A stretch of 64,000 nucleotides of DNA from Cystobacter fuscus. GTDB taxonomy: Bacteria > Myxococcota > Myxococcia > Myxococcales > Myxococcaceae. Below are positions 50,976-59,874 of the stretch, in pieces. The translations under genes were made by a program, and so were the position numbers. The number at the start of each line of letters is the position of its first letter. Positions within the stretch are counted from its first letter, which is position 1. A model generated the notes under the pieces. That model was given only the letters and a program-made list of their open reading frames with translations. It did not search any database and was not told where the DNA came from. The stretch lies in contig NZ_CP022098.1 in assembly GCF_002305875.1 (NCBI RefSeq), positions 7,068,001 through 7,132,000 of the forward strand, given 5' to 3'.

Positions 50976-51556
50976 TTCTTCCCCTTGCGCTTCTTGTTCT
51001 GGGTCTTGGCCGGCCGCGGCGGAGTCACCTGGCCCGAGCCCACCACCTCGGGCAGCCCGGCCGCACGGGCGTACGCGGCCACGTCGGCGTCCCGCACCTC
51101 ACTGGCCAGCTCGGACAGGTGGATGAGTTGTTGGACGCTCTCGGCGTGCTCCAGCGTCTTGCCGAACTCGATGGTGCCGGGGCCGATCGCCTTGATGGCC
51201 GCGCCCGAGGACGCGAAGGCCTCGGGGGACAGGGGCTTGCGCGGATCCTTGCTGAGGACCTCCAGCGCGGGAGGTGAGGAGGAGAGGTTGGCCTGGTAGA
51301 TGAAGCCCTGGAGCGAGCCCTGGTCGGCCGCCACCGACACGCGGTGCCAGGGCGTGGAGCCCTCGCGTCCGAGGTAGCTCACCGGATGGCCCGGTTGCAG
51401 CACCCGGAGGGTGTCCGCGGTGGGACTGCCCGAGGCCTTCAGGTGGGTGTTCTTCGCCTTGACGTACAGCGTGCGAGCGGGCTCGTCGGCCAGGGCCGGG
51501 CCGCCGAGGGACAGACCCACCAGGGCCAGCCAGAAGGAGAGTCGTTGGGGCCTCAC
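50972..51556 (-). CDS. exported SH3b-domain protein
   Basis: This 194-residue exported protein has a signal peptide (LSFWLALVGLSLGGPALA). A bacterial SH3-like domain covers about 27-90 (ARTLYVKAKNTHLKASGSP...PGHPVSYLGREGSTPWHRVSV), followed by a helical segment, LSELASEVRDADVAAYARAAG, and a Lys/Arg-rich tail. Bacterial SH3 domains bind peptidoglycan or other ligands. It overlaps the M48 protease gene, and its start lies 1 base from the end of the upstream CHASE2 cyclase gene, so the three form one tight unit. Confidence 0.8.
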   Translation of the reverse strand: MRPQRLSFWLALVGLSLGGPALADEPARTLYVKAKNTHLKASGSPTADTLRVLQPGHPVSYLGREGSTPWHRVSVAADQGSLQGFIYQANLSSSPPALEVLSKDPRKPLSPEAFASSGAAIKAIGPGTIEFGKTLEHAESVQQLIHLSELASEVRDADVAAYARAAGLPEVVGSGQVTPPRPAKTQNKKRKGKK

Positions 51557-51557
51557 G

Positions 51558-53921
51558 TCACTTCTCCAGGTTCGTCACGCCCTCGAAGGGCATGGCAGGG
51601 GGATGGGACACATGATGCGCGCAGCGCGCGAGGAGCGCCCGGCTGGGGCCATCCTCCGGGTCCGCCGCGAGCGCCGCCTCCAGCACGCGCATCGCCGGCT
51701 CGAAGCAGGCGGCGCGGTAGAGCGCGAGCGCCTCGGCGTAGCGCTCCACGGTGGCGCGCCGGGCCGCGGGCAACGCGCCCTTGCGCGCGAGCAATTCGTA
51801 GAGGGTGACCACCTCCGCCTTGCCCGCCACCCGTACCCGATCCAGCTCGCGCGCCTCGATGTGCTCGCGCGCCAGGGCGTAGGTGCGCGGGCCGATGAGG
51901 ATGACCGTGTCGTACGCCTTGTTGGCGCCCTCCAGCCGGGCGGCCAGGTTCATCCCATCGCCGATGGCGGTGTAGTCCAGCAGGTGCTCGCTGCCGAAGT
52001 TGCCCACGAACATCTCCGCGGAGTTGAGACCCATACGGGTGTAGACGTCGGGCAGGCCCTCCTGGCGCAGCTCGGCGCGCAGGGCGTCCACCTCGTCGCG
52101 CACGGCGAGCGCCGCGTGGCAGGCGCGCACCGCGTGGTCCGCCATGTCCAGGGGAGCGCCGAAGAGGCACACCACCGCGTCGCCGATGTACTTGTCCAGG
52201 CAGGCCCCGTGCGCCATGAGCACCGAGCTCACACGGGTGAGGTAGCGGTTGAGCAGCGCCACCAGGGCCCGGGGATCGTCCTTGAAGCGCTCGCTGAAGG
52301 TGGAGAAGCCGCGGATGTCGGAGAAGAAGGCGGTGATCTCCCGCGTCTCTCCTTCCAACGAGGGCAGCCGCTGCTGCTCGACGAGCTGATCCACCAGCGT
52401 CTTGTCCAGGAAGCGGTTGAAGGCCTGACGCAGCCGCTCGCGCTCGCGGTTGGCGAACATGTGGTTGAAGGCCACCGACGCCAGGGAGGCGAACACGCCC
52501 GCGTAGATGGGCATGGCGCTGAGCACATGCACCCGTCCGTGCTCGAGGAACATGCCGGTGAAGAGGAAGAAGCCGAAGCTGAGCGCCAGCGGCCAGACGA
52601 TCTCCAGGAGGGGCGAGCGCGCGAGCGTGAGCAGCGCCACGGACAGGAGCGCCACGGCGCAGGTGAGCAGCAGCGACAGCGCGAAGGGCGCCTGGGTGAT
52701 GAAGCCCCCGGACAGCAGCGCCTCGAGCACCACCGCCTGCTTGACGAGCCCGGGTGCCTCGCTCTGGAAGGGAGTCGCCTTCACGTCGCCGGTGCCCACC
52801 GACAAGCCGCCCACGACGATCACCTTGTCGCGGAACGTGCCCTCGGGGAGCACGGGGACGAAGGGCGTGCCCCGCTCGCGATGCTCCCGGCGGCGCGCCC
52901 AGTCCTCCAGCACCGCGTAGACGCTGATCGCCTGGAAGCGCTCCTGCCACGGGCCGCCGAAGTCCAGCTCCGCCGTGCCGTCCAGGTTGATGGGCAGCTC
53001 CCGGGCGCCGACGCGCAGCCGGCCCGGCGCGAGCTCCACCCGCTCGGCGCCGAGGAGATCCACCGCCGCGGCCAGCGGCAGCGTGGCGTACGTGTTCGCC
53101 CCGTCCGAGTACGCGAAGCGCGTGCGGCGCAGCTTCCCGTCCGTGTCCTCCTCCATCGCCACGAGCCCGAAGCCCGGCACGGTGGGCACCAGCATGGGCA
53201 GGGGCGGCACGGGGTGCAGCGGGAGTCGGGGTCCAGTGCCCCCCGGCTTCTGGATCAGCGCGGGCAGGACGAGGCCGGGATGATCCACGGGAAGCGCGAG
53301 CGCCCGCGCCACGTCCTCGGGGGCGAGCGGTGGAGGCTCTTGCGGCTCGGCGAAGGGATCCGGGGCCAGCTCGGCCACGGGGAGCGAGGGAGGCGGGCCC
53401 TCGCGGGCGGGAAGCCGGGGGAAGCGGTTGACGGGCTCCACCCGGGGCAGGGACGGCTGGCCCGCGTTGACGGTGAAGCCCAGGGTGAGCGAAATGCCGC
53501 GCTCCTCCAGGACCTGGACCAGCGCCAGGTCGTTGCTCTCGTCGGTGCCCCGCTCGTCCATCACCCCGTCGAAGACGATGGCGCGGGCCCCCTCGTCCAT
53601 GAGGTGCTCGAAGACGCGGGCCCACAGGTTGCGCGAGTACGGATAGACGCCGTAGTTGCGCACGTAGCGCGCGTTGTCGCGGATGCCCTGCAACGTCCGA
53701 TCGTCGATGCCGACGATGAGCACGTCCCGCGAGCGCGCATGGCCCCGGGTGAAGAAGGTGAGTCCCTGATCATAGGCGGCGAGCTCGGCGTCATGAATCC
53801 GCAGCCAGCCGTGGCGTTGGCAGAGCGCCGCGCCCACGGTGGCGAGCGCCGTCACCAGCAGGATGAACTTCCAGCGGTTGCGCAGCCGCAGGGCATGGAC
53901 GCGCGAGAGGGGCGGGCGCAT
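51558..53921 (-). CDS. CHASE2-domain adenylate/guanylate cyclase
   Basis: This 787-residue membrane-bound class III nucleotidyl cyclase has an N-terminal transmembrane segment (NRWKFILLVTALATVGAALC) and an extracytoplasmic CHASE2 sensor (about 35-395, YDQGLTFFTRGHARSRDVLI). Three transmembrane helices follow at about 415-500, then a cytoplasmic cyclase domain from about 530. Its metal-binding Asp residues are in ITAFFSDIRGFSTFSERF and KYIGDAVVCLFG, and substrate-contact residues in YTAIGDGMNLAARLEGANKA. The product is probably cAMP or cGMP. A PP2C phosphatase with a cyclic-nucleotide-binding domain is encoded 3 kb upstream on the same strand and is a candidate target. Confidence 0.92.
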   Translation of the reverse strand: MRPPLSRVHALRLRNRWKFILLVTALATVGAALCQRHGWLRIHDAELAAYDQGLTFFTRGHARSRDVLIVGIDDRTLQGIRDNARYVRNYGVYPYSRNLWARVFEHLMDEGARAIVFDGVMDERGTDESNDLALVQVLEERGISLTLGFTVNAGQPSLPRVEPVNRFPRLPAREGPPPSLPVAELAPDPFAEPQEPPPLAPEDVARALALPVDHPGLVLPALIQKPGGTGPRLPLHPVPPLPMLVPTVPGFGLVAMEEDTDGKLRRTRFAYSDGANTYATLPLAAAVDLLGAERVELAPGRLRVGARELPINLDGTAELDFGGPWQERFQAISVYAVLEDWARRREHRERGTPFVPVLPEGTFRDKVIVVGGLSVGTGDVKATPFQSEAPGLVKQAVVLEALLSGGFITQAPFALSLLLTCAVALLSVALLTLARSPLLEIVWPLALSFGFFLFTGMFLEHGRVHVLSAMPIYAGVFASLASVAFNHMFANRERERLRQAFNRFLDKTLVDQLVEQQRLPSLEGETREITAFFSDIRGFSTFSERFKDDPRALVALLNRYLTRVSSVLMAHGACLDKYIGDAVVCLFGAPLDMADHAVRACHAALAVRDEVDALRAELRQEGLPDVYTRMGLNSAEMFVGNFGSEHLLDYTAIGDGMNLAARLEGANKAYDTVILIGPRTYALAREHIEARELDRVRVAGKAEVVTLYELLARKGALPAARRATVERYAEALALYRAACFEPAMRVLEAALAADPEDGPSRALLARCAHHVSHPPAMPFEGVTNLEK

Positions 53922-53943
53922 GCCACCGACGCTAGCACTTCAC

Positions 53944-56913
53944 TCAGGGAGTGAGGACAACCTCCGCCGAGGAAGGCAGATCCACCGTGCGCACCACGGG
54001 GGGCTCCTCTTCGGTGTGCAGACTCGCCCAGATCACGGTGTAGCGCCCCGGAGGGAGGCCCTGCAGGAGGACGCGCTCGCTCGTCGGCTGGAAGATGACC
54101 TGCCCGTAGGCCACCCGGGCCAGCTCCTGCTGGGGACGGGTCACCCCGCGCATGTCCCCGGCGACGACCCAGAGCACCCGGCTCCGTCCGGGCTGCAGCA
54201 CCAGCGTCAACGGGTGCGTGCCGGGAGCGGGCCCGAAATTCACCTGCTGCTCGCCCTCCCCCACCTGGATGAGCAGCACGGTCTGGCCGGAGAACTCGCG
54301 CCCCGCGCCCATCATGAAGCGGTAGCTGCCCGGGGCCACGTCCACGGAGTAGCGCCCGTCCGGCCCGGTGACGATGCTCAGCGGCTCCGAGCGCTCCGTG
54401 TTGATGGCCTCGACCTGGATGCCCGCGGCGGGCGTGCCGTTGGCCTGGTACACCGTGCCGGACAGCCGTGTGGCCCGCTTGAGCACCAGCTCCAGCGGGC
54501 GGCGCTCCTCGGTCGAGAACGGTGCCGAGGCGCTCAAGCGCCCCTTGCGCGCGGAGACGTTGAACTTCTTCACGAAGGAGGGACTGGCCAGGGTGAAGCC
54601 GCCGTCCGGCCCCGTCATCACCGAGTCATCGCACGCGTCACACCCCACCACCGCGTCCGCCACGGGCCCTCCCCCCTCGTCGATCACCCGACCCGTCACC
54701 TGGGCCGCGCGCTGCAGCACCAGATCGCCCAGATCATTGGGCTGCGCCGGCTTGTCCACCGTCAGCGGCACGAAGCCCGGCGCCTCCAGGGACACGATGA
54801 CGCGCTCCTCCACGACGGACAGCGCCACCTCGAAGCGCCCGTCCGCGCTCGTCACCTCGTGCTCTTCCAGTTGGAAGTGGCGCACGGGCTCGCCGTCCTC
54901 GGCCAGCACGCGGCCGCGGAACAGGGTACGCGCATCCATCACCAACCGCACCGGCTCGCCCCCGGCCGAGCCCTGCACGCGCTCGCGCTGGTCGTACGCC
55001 GGGTGCCGTGCCTCCACGAGGTAGGGGCGCCCTGGGTTGAGGGCGCGCATCTCGAACTGCCCCTGGGCATCGGTCGTCACCGCCTCGGACGCGCGGGGCA
55101 GCACCGACACCGTCGCGCCCGCGATGGGCGCGCCCTGGGTGTCCACCACCTCGCCGCGCAGCACGGCCCCGGGCTCGAGCGACACCGTCACGCGCTGCGT
55201 CTGCCCGTCCTCCACCACCACGTTCTGCCGGGGCGAGGGCAGGTAGTCCGGGTGCGTGGCCACCAGCGCGTAGGTGCCCGAGGGCAGGCCGCGCATGGGC
55301 ACCACGCCATCGGAGCCCGAGGTGGAGTCACTGCGGAAGACGCCCTCGCTCTCCACCCACAACATCACGTCCGCGCCCTCCACCCGGCGCCCCTCGGACG
55401 TCACCGTCACCTCCAGCGCCGCCCGCGGCTCCAGCTCCAGCCGCACTCCCTCCGCCGGAGCCGTCGCCTTCACCTGTCCACCGCCCCACTCGGAGTGGTG
55501 CGCGTGCAGCGCGTAGAGGCCCGGCGTGGGCACGGGTACCGAGAAGTGGCCCTCCTCGTCCGCGAGCACCGCGTCCCCGGTGGGCTGCACCAGCACCGAC
55601 ACGTTGGGCGCGGGCCGGCCGTACTGATCCAACACCTGGCCGGAGATGAGCGTGGCGCGCGACATCTCCAGCTCCAGCGTCGTCTCGCCCGGCTTGACGC
55701 GGGCGGGCAGCCGCGCGTCCTGGTAGCCCTGGGCCTTGCCCTCCAGCACGTAGTCTCCCACGGCCAGGGGGCCGAACTGCACCAGCGCGCCCGTTTGCGG
55801 CTTCTGCGTGTGGATGGGCAGGGGGCCACGGGAGGTGCGCAGCACCAGGGTCGGCGAGGGCACCGGCTGCCCGGCCTCGTCCACCACGGTGACGAGCAGC
55901 GTGCCGGCCTCTTCCAGCTCGAGCGTCACCCGCGTGAGGCGCTCGCCGAGCGTCAGGGTGCGCGGCTCGGCCCCGAGCGCTCCCGCCTCGGCGGACACCA
56001 CGAGCGAGTCCGGGTACAGGTCCTCGAAGCGCACCACGCCGCGCTCGGCGCGCGCCTCGCGGGCGAGGTGATCCGCCCGCAACCGCACCGTGGCCTCCAC
56101 CGGCCGGCCCTGATGGGTGACGTGCACCTCCAGGGTGCGCGAGGGCTCCAGGCGCAAGCGCACGGGGCGCGGGCCCGCCTCCACCTGGTGCTCCACCGAG
56201 GGCAGGAAGCCCCGGGCCGAGGCCACGACATAGAAGGGCCCCTCGCCGAGCCCCGACAGGGTGAAGGAGCCGTCCGGACCCGTCACCGCCTCGGACGGCA
56301 CGGGCACCTTGCGCGACACCGCGTACACCCGGGCACCCGGCAGGCCCCGGCCCGCGTCGTCCACCACCTGCCCGCCGATGCTCCGGGGCGAGGACAGGTA
56401 CAGCTCCACCGGCTCTCCCGGGGCCGCGCGCTCGCGCAGGGCGGCACCGAACCCCCCGGCCCGGGCCCACACGGAGAAGGACACGCCGGCGAGGTGATCG
56501 AAGCGGAAGCGGCCCTGCGCGTCCGTGCGCGTGCTGGCCCGGGCCTGGAGAAAACCCCGGGCCTGCTCGAAGAAGGCCCAGGCGTGAATGCCACTCTCGC
56601 GCGCCGGACAGGCCAGCAGCGCCTGTCCACACTCGTCACAGCGCACCGAGGTGAGCGTCTTCTGCGCGCTCGCGGCGAGCGACACCTCCGCGTCCGGCAC
56701 GGGCCGGCCGGAGGGATCCAACACCCGCCCGGTGAGGGTGAGCCCCTCGGACGCGCCGGAGGACACCTCCACCGACTCGAACTCGGGCAGCGCGCGGTCC
56801 GCGGGAGCCCCCGCGCCGCCGGTGGATGCCGGGACGCCGGAGCGGGGCCACAACACCGCCACCGCCACCGACAGCATGGCGAAGGCCAGACCTATGACGA
56901 GCCATTTGCGCAT
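53944..56913 (-). CDS. carboxypeptidase-regulatory-like repeat protein
   Basis: This large protein (about 989 residues from ATG 56913) has an N-terminal membrane anchor (WLVIGLAFAMLSVAVAVLW) and about ten tandem carboxypeptidase-regulatory-like/Ig-type units of 80-95 residues. The recurring GxVxDxxGxPVxxAxV motif appears as GRVLDPSGRPVPDAEVSL, GQVLDQYGRPAPNVSVL, GEVVDTQGAPIAGATVSV and GRVIDEGGGPVADAVVG. Cysteine pairs CDECGQALLACPA in the first unit and CDACDD later could form disulfides or bind metal. There is no catalytic domain. It is probably a periplasmic or surface scaffold. An alternative GTG start at 56943 is possible. The CHASE2 cyclase gene follows 22 bases downstream. Confidence 0.85.
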   Translation of the reverse strand: MRKWLVIGLAFAMLSVAVAVLWPRSGVPASTGGAGAPADRALPEFESVEVSSGASEGLTLTGRVLDPSGRPVPDAEVSLAASAQKTLTSVRCDECGQALLACPARESGIHAWAFFEQARGFLQARASTRTDAQGRFRFDHLAGVSFSVWARAGGFGAALRERAAPGEPVELYLSSPRSIGGQVVDDAGRGLPGARVYAVSRKVPVPSEAVTGPDGSFTLSGLGEGPFYVVASARGFLPSVEHQVEAGPRPVRLRLEPSRTLEVHVTHQGRPVEATVRLRADHLAREARAERGVVRFEDLYPDSLVVSAEAGALGAEPRTLTLGERLTRVTLELEEAGTLLVTVVDEAGQPVPSPTLVLRTSRGPLPIHTQKPQTGALVQFGPLAVGDYVLEGKAQGYQDARLPARVKPGETTLELEMSRATLISGQVLDQYGRPAPNVSVLVQPTGDAVLADEEGHFSVPVPTPGLYALHAHHSEWGGGQVKATAPAEGVRLELEPRAALEVTVTSEGRRVEGADVMLWVESEGVFRSDSTSGSDGVVPMRGLPSGTYALVATHPDYLPSPRQNVVVEDGQTQRVTVSLEPGAVLRGEVVDTQGAPIAGATVSVLPRASEAVTTDAQGQFEMRALNPGRPYLVEARHPAYDQRERVQGSAGGEPVRLVMDARTLFRGRVLAEDGEPVRHFQLEEHEVTSADGRFEVALSVVEERVIVSLEAPGFVPLTVDKPAQPNDLGDLVLQRAAQVTGRVIDEGGGPVADAVVGCDACDDSVMTGPDGGFTLASPSFVKKFNVSARKGRLSASAPFSTEERRPLELVLKRATRLSGTVYQANGTPAAGIQVEAINTERSEPLSIVTGPDGRYSVDVAPGSYRFMMGAGREFSGQTVLLIQVGEGEQQVNFGPAPGTHPLTLVLQPGRSRVLWVVAGDMRGVTRPQQELARVAYGQVIFQPTSERVLLQGLPPGRYTVIWASLHTEEEPPVVRTVDLPSSAEVVLTP

Positions 56914-57009
56914 GGTGTGGGCGGACGGCGCGGGGACGTTCACCCCGCGACCGGCCTGCCAACGGACATTCCGGGCCTTTCATTCCGGCCCGGAGTTGTC
57001 CCGGAGGCC

Positions 57010-58281
57010 CTATTCCTCGGCGAAGGGCTGGATGGCCTGGGCCACCGCCAGTTCCTGCCGGGCCTCGCTCAGCTCCGAGTTGGTGGCCCGCAGACGATCC
57101 GACAGCACCTGCACGAAGCTCCAGAGCATCTTCACCGCCAGGATGGACTCGCGCTTCATCAGCCCCATGAGATCCGAGCGGGAGATGACCATGGTGCGGG
57201 TGGGCTCGACCGCTCGCACGGTGGCCGAGCGGGGGGCGTTGTCGATGAGGCCCATCTCCCCGAAGTGCCCGCCCGGGCGCAGCTCGGCGATCTCCACCCC
57301 GCTCTTCTCGATGACCACCCGGCCGCGGATGACCACGAAGAGCTCCTCGCCCGGCTGGCCCTCCACGACGATCTCCCGACCGGCAGGGAAGGTGCGCGTG
57401 GTGGCGATGGACAACACCGCCGTCTGCTCCTTGTAGGTGAGGTGGCGGAAGAGCGGAATCTTGCGCAGCGCCTCCATGCGGCTCTGCGCCTCGCTCGTCT
57501 CCGCTTCCAGGGTGCCCTCGCCGGACACCTTCACCACCACGGCGGTGATGTTGTCCTTGCCCCCGCGCTCGTTGGCCAGATCCACGAAGCGCTTGGGCAG
57601 GTCCACCGGGGTGGAGCCCTGCACGAGCGGCAACACCTCGTCATCGTCCAGGTAGCCGTGCAGGCCGTCCGAGCACAGCAGGAAGAGGTCGCCCGGGAAG
57701 AGATCGACGATGAGGGTGTCGACCTGGACGGACTCCTGGATGCCCACCGCGCGGGTGATGACGTTGCGGTACTGGGAGGTGGCGGCCTGTTCCTTGGTGA
57801 TGGTGCCGGCCTTGAGCTGGGCGGCCACCAGGGTGTGATCCTCGGTGAGCCGGTGGCACTGGCCATGGCGCACCAGGTAGATGCGCGAGTCACCCACGTG
57901 GCCGATGACGCCCTTGTTGCCGCTCACCGCGAGGCACACGAAGGTGGTGCCCATGCCGCGCTTGGAGGGGTCCGACAGGGCCATGCGGAAGATGTCCGCG
58001 CACGCGCGCTGGATGGCCACCTCCATGAGCGCCTGGGCCGCGTTGCGCGCGTCCTGGCTCGTGTTGGTGCTCAAGTCCTTGAGCAGATGGCGGTTGGACA
58101 CCATGTGCTGGCGCACCACCTCGGTGGCGCGCGAGCTGGCCACCTCGCCCGCCGCGTGGCCTCCCATGCCATCGGCCACGATGAACAGGCCCAGCGGGGA
58201 GTCCACGAGCATCGCATCTTCATTGTGCTGCCGCTTCCGGCCCACATCCGTCAGGCCGAACGCCTCTGTCGTCAATGGCAC
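57010..58281 (-). CDS. PP2C phosphatase fused to a cyclic-nucleotide-binding domain
   Basis: This 423-residue protein has a PP2C Ser/Thr phosphatase domain (1-255) with metal-binding Asp residues in FIVADGMGGHAAGE, GHVGDSRIYLVRHGQCHRLT, LLCSDGLHGYL and ERGGKDNITAVVV. A C-terminal cyclic-nucleotide-binding domain follows (about 275-400): LFRHLTYKEQTAVLSIATTR, EGQPGEELFVVIRGRVVIEK, HFGEMGLIDNAPRSATVRA (the phosphate-binding cassette). Binding of cAMP or cGMP would regulate dephosphorylation. The tail after the domain is helical. A FHA gene lies upstream and a cyclase gene 3 kb downstream on the same strand, which suggests one signalling route. Confidence 0.9.
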   Translation of the reverse strand: MPLTTEAFGLTDVGRKRQHNEDAMLVDSPLGLFIVADGMGGHAAGEVASSRATEVVRQHMVSNRHLLKDLSTNTSQDARNAAQALMEVAIQRACADIFRMALSDPSKRGMGTTFVCLAVSGNKGVIGHVGDSRIYLVRHGQCHRLTEDHTLVAAQLKAGTITKEQAATSQYRNVITRAVGIQESVQVDTLIVDLFPGDLFLLCSDGLHGYLDDDEVLPLVQGSTPVDLPKRFVDLANERGGKDNITAVVVKVSGEGTLEAETSEAQSRMEALRKIPLFRHLTYKEQTAVLSIATTRTFPAGREIVVEGQPGEELFVVIRGRVVIEKSGVEIAELRPGGHFGEMGLIDNAPRSATVRAVEPTRTMVISRSDLMGLMKRESILAVKMLWSFVQVLSDRLRATNSELSEARQELAVAQAIQPFAEE

Positions 58282-58353
58282 CGCGAACGCTCCCTGCTCC
58301 CTCGTCGAGGGGTCCCATCTTACGTTACGAAGCCCCCGCGAGGGCTGACAAGC

Positions 58354-58869
58354 TCACAGACCCAGCCGCCGCGCGAGCACCTTCGTGAAGCCACTGGCCA
58401 GATAGAACGTCAGCTCCACATGACCGAAGCGCACGCGCGCTCCGTCGTTCAGGGCACACGCGCGCCGTGGCAGCAGGCGCACCCCCTCCACGAACGTGCC
58501 GTTCTTCGAGCCCGCGTCGGTGAGCAGATAGCCCCCCTGGCTCTCACGCTGGAACCACGCGTGGAAGCGCGACACCGTACCATCTTCGAGCACCACGTCG
58601 TTGTTGCCCGTTCGTCCCACGGTAATGCCACGGCCGAACGCATTCTCCCGCGTCTTGATCACCGGGAACACCACCGGCTCGCCCACCCCCATCATGGGCT
58701 TGGACACATGGCTGAGGGTGCGGAATTGACGGTCCGAGTCGGCATCGTCCGGAATCCGATCCGCCCCGATCGCGGGCGTGAACACCAGCAGCGCCGGGGG
58801 CAGCGTCCGCTCGTACTCCGTCCGCTCCCGATGGAATCGGCCGATATGCAGGCTGAGAGGCTCGAGCAT
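58354..58869 (-). CDS. FHA-domain protein
   Basis: This 171-residue cytoplasmic protein has a forkhead-associated phosphothreonine-binding domain at about 75-155: ITVGRTGNNDVVLEDGTVSR, the FHAWF strand, and TDAGSKNGTFVEG with the conserved Ser-Arg...His...Asn-Gly-Thr residues. The first 70 residues are a divergent N-terminal extension. ATG 58869 is chosen; a GTG at 58902 would add 11 residues. The gene is upstream of and on the same strand as the PP2C gene, with a 72-base gap; kinase, phosphatase and FHA proteins often work together. Confidence 0.88.
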   Translation of the reverse strand: MLEPLSLHIGRFHRERTEYERTLPPALLVFTPAIGADRIPDDADSDRQFRTLSHVSKPMMGVGEPVVFPVIKTRENAFGRGITVGRTGNNDVVLEDGTVSRFHAWFQRESQGGYLLTDAGSKNGTFVEGVRLLPRRACALNDGARVRFGHVELTFYLASGFTKVLARRLGL

Positions 58870-58917
58870 CTTCAGTACACACTTCACCCCGCCAGGGGGC
58901 ACAGGATCCAGTGGGGC

Positions 58918-59520
58918 CTAGCGCCAGTCCGCGTACAGACCCAGCTGCAGGCCCCCGATGAACGGCCGGGAACGGCTCGAACGTTTGTAGTTGTAGGGAT
59001 CACCATACCCTACCGTGATACCCGAGCCAACGGTACCGAAGCGGTAGCCGATCCGCGCGCGGCCTTCCAACAGGCCCATCCAGGCAGACTCCCGGGCAGG
59101 CGAGGTGGTGAAGCGCCCCCGGGTCCAGGTGGGACCCGTGCTCACCTGGAAGCCCCACTCCAGGCCGGACTCGGTGCGGTTGGTGTACCCCACGCCGAAC
59201 AGGAGCGAGTAGAGCTGGAGCGAGGTGAGCGCGCCGCTGGCGTCCGGGATGGAAGCGGGCCTGGCGGCGGCGAAGGCCACCGAGGGCTCGATGAGCAACC
59301 CGAGCGAGTCCTTCCGGCTGCGGAAGAACAGCAACTGCCACTGCACGCGGGCCTCGGGCAGCACCGCGCCCTCGCGCAGGGACACGCTCAGCGAGGCGGC
59401 CCGGGGAAACCAGGGCGGAGTGGTCGAGGCCGACAGCTCGGCGGGACGGGAGGTCTGGGCGCTCGCCGTCGTGCAGAGACAGAGAGTGAACACCAGGACG
59501 GTGACGACGCGGCGATTCAT
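58918..59520 (-). CDS. small exported beta-strand-rich protein
   Basis: This 200-residue exported protein has a signal peptide (VVTVLVFTLCLCTTASA) and a body with alternating hydrophobic strands (LQLYSLLFGVGYTNRTES, EWGFQVSTGPTWTRGRF, IGYRFGTVGSGITVGY, FIGGLQLGLYADW), ending in Trp-Arg. The pattern suggests an eight-stranded outer-membrane beta-barrel. I do not recognise the family. It is followed on the minus strand by the FHA gene 48 bases downstream. Confidence 0.7.
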   Translation of the reverse strand: MNRRVVTVLVFTLCLCTTASAQTSRPAELSASTTPPWFPRAASLSVSLREGAVLPEARVQWQLLFFRSRKDSLGLLIEPSVAFAAARPASIPDASGALTSLQLYSLLFGVGYTNRTESGLEWGFQVSTGPTWTRGRFTTSPARESAWMGLLEGRARIGYRFGTVGSGITVGYGDPYNYKRSSRSRPFIGGLQLGLYADWR

Positions 59521-59612
59521 GACGCTTCCTTACCTCGTTTCCAGGCAGGGCATGTCAAGCGCTTGTCAACGAAGTCCTCCGTTGGCTATAGCACGGGACC
59601 CCCCCCTCCCTG

Positions 59613-59855
59613 ATGGGCGGGTTCAAGGAGTCATCAACCCCCATGCCCAGTGCGTCCGTACGTACAGGCAACACCAAGAAGCGCCCCCTGAGAGCAGATC
59701 CCCTGGTCCGCAAGGCGGCCGCGGCGGCCACCGGCCTGCTGGACCACAGCGAGCGCGTGCTGGTCGTCTACGACGAGGGAGGGGCGACCCTCTATTACGA
59801 GTCGGACGACGCGGAGGATGGAATAGCCCGCCGCACGCTGCCCCGCGCTTCCTGA
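59613..59855 (+). CDS. small hypothetical protein
   Basis: This 80-residue frame has a basic first half (NTKKRPLRADPLVRKAAAAA) and an acidic second half (YDEGGATLYYESDDAEDGIA). It has no signal peptide or known motif. It lies 19 bases before the ketoreductase gene on the same strand. The ribosome binding site is weak: ATG 59613 or 59643 is possible (AAGGAG is 12 bases before the latter). It may be a real small gene, as its codon bias fits the genome. Confidence 0.45.
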   Translation: MGGFKESSTPMPSASVRTGNTKKRPLRADPLVRKAAAAATGLLDHSERVLVVYDEGGATLYYESDDAEDGIARRTLPRAS

Positions 59856-59874
59856 GCGCGTTCCCTCCGCCACC

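Noticed and set aside
53839-59613. A plus-strand open frame of more than 1900 codons opposite the cyclase, repeat and phosphatase genes
   Set aside because: It is antisense to five genes with clear domains; long antisense frames arise from the strong third-position GC bias. Its translation is low-complexity His/Arg/Gly/Leu-rich with no domain.
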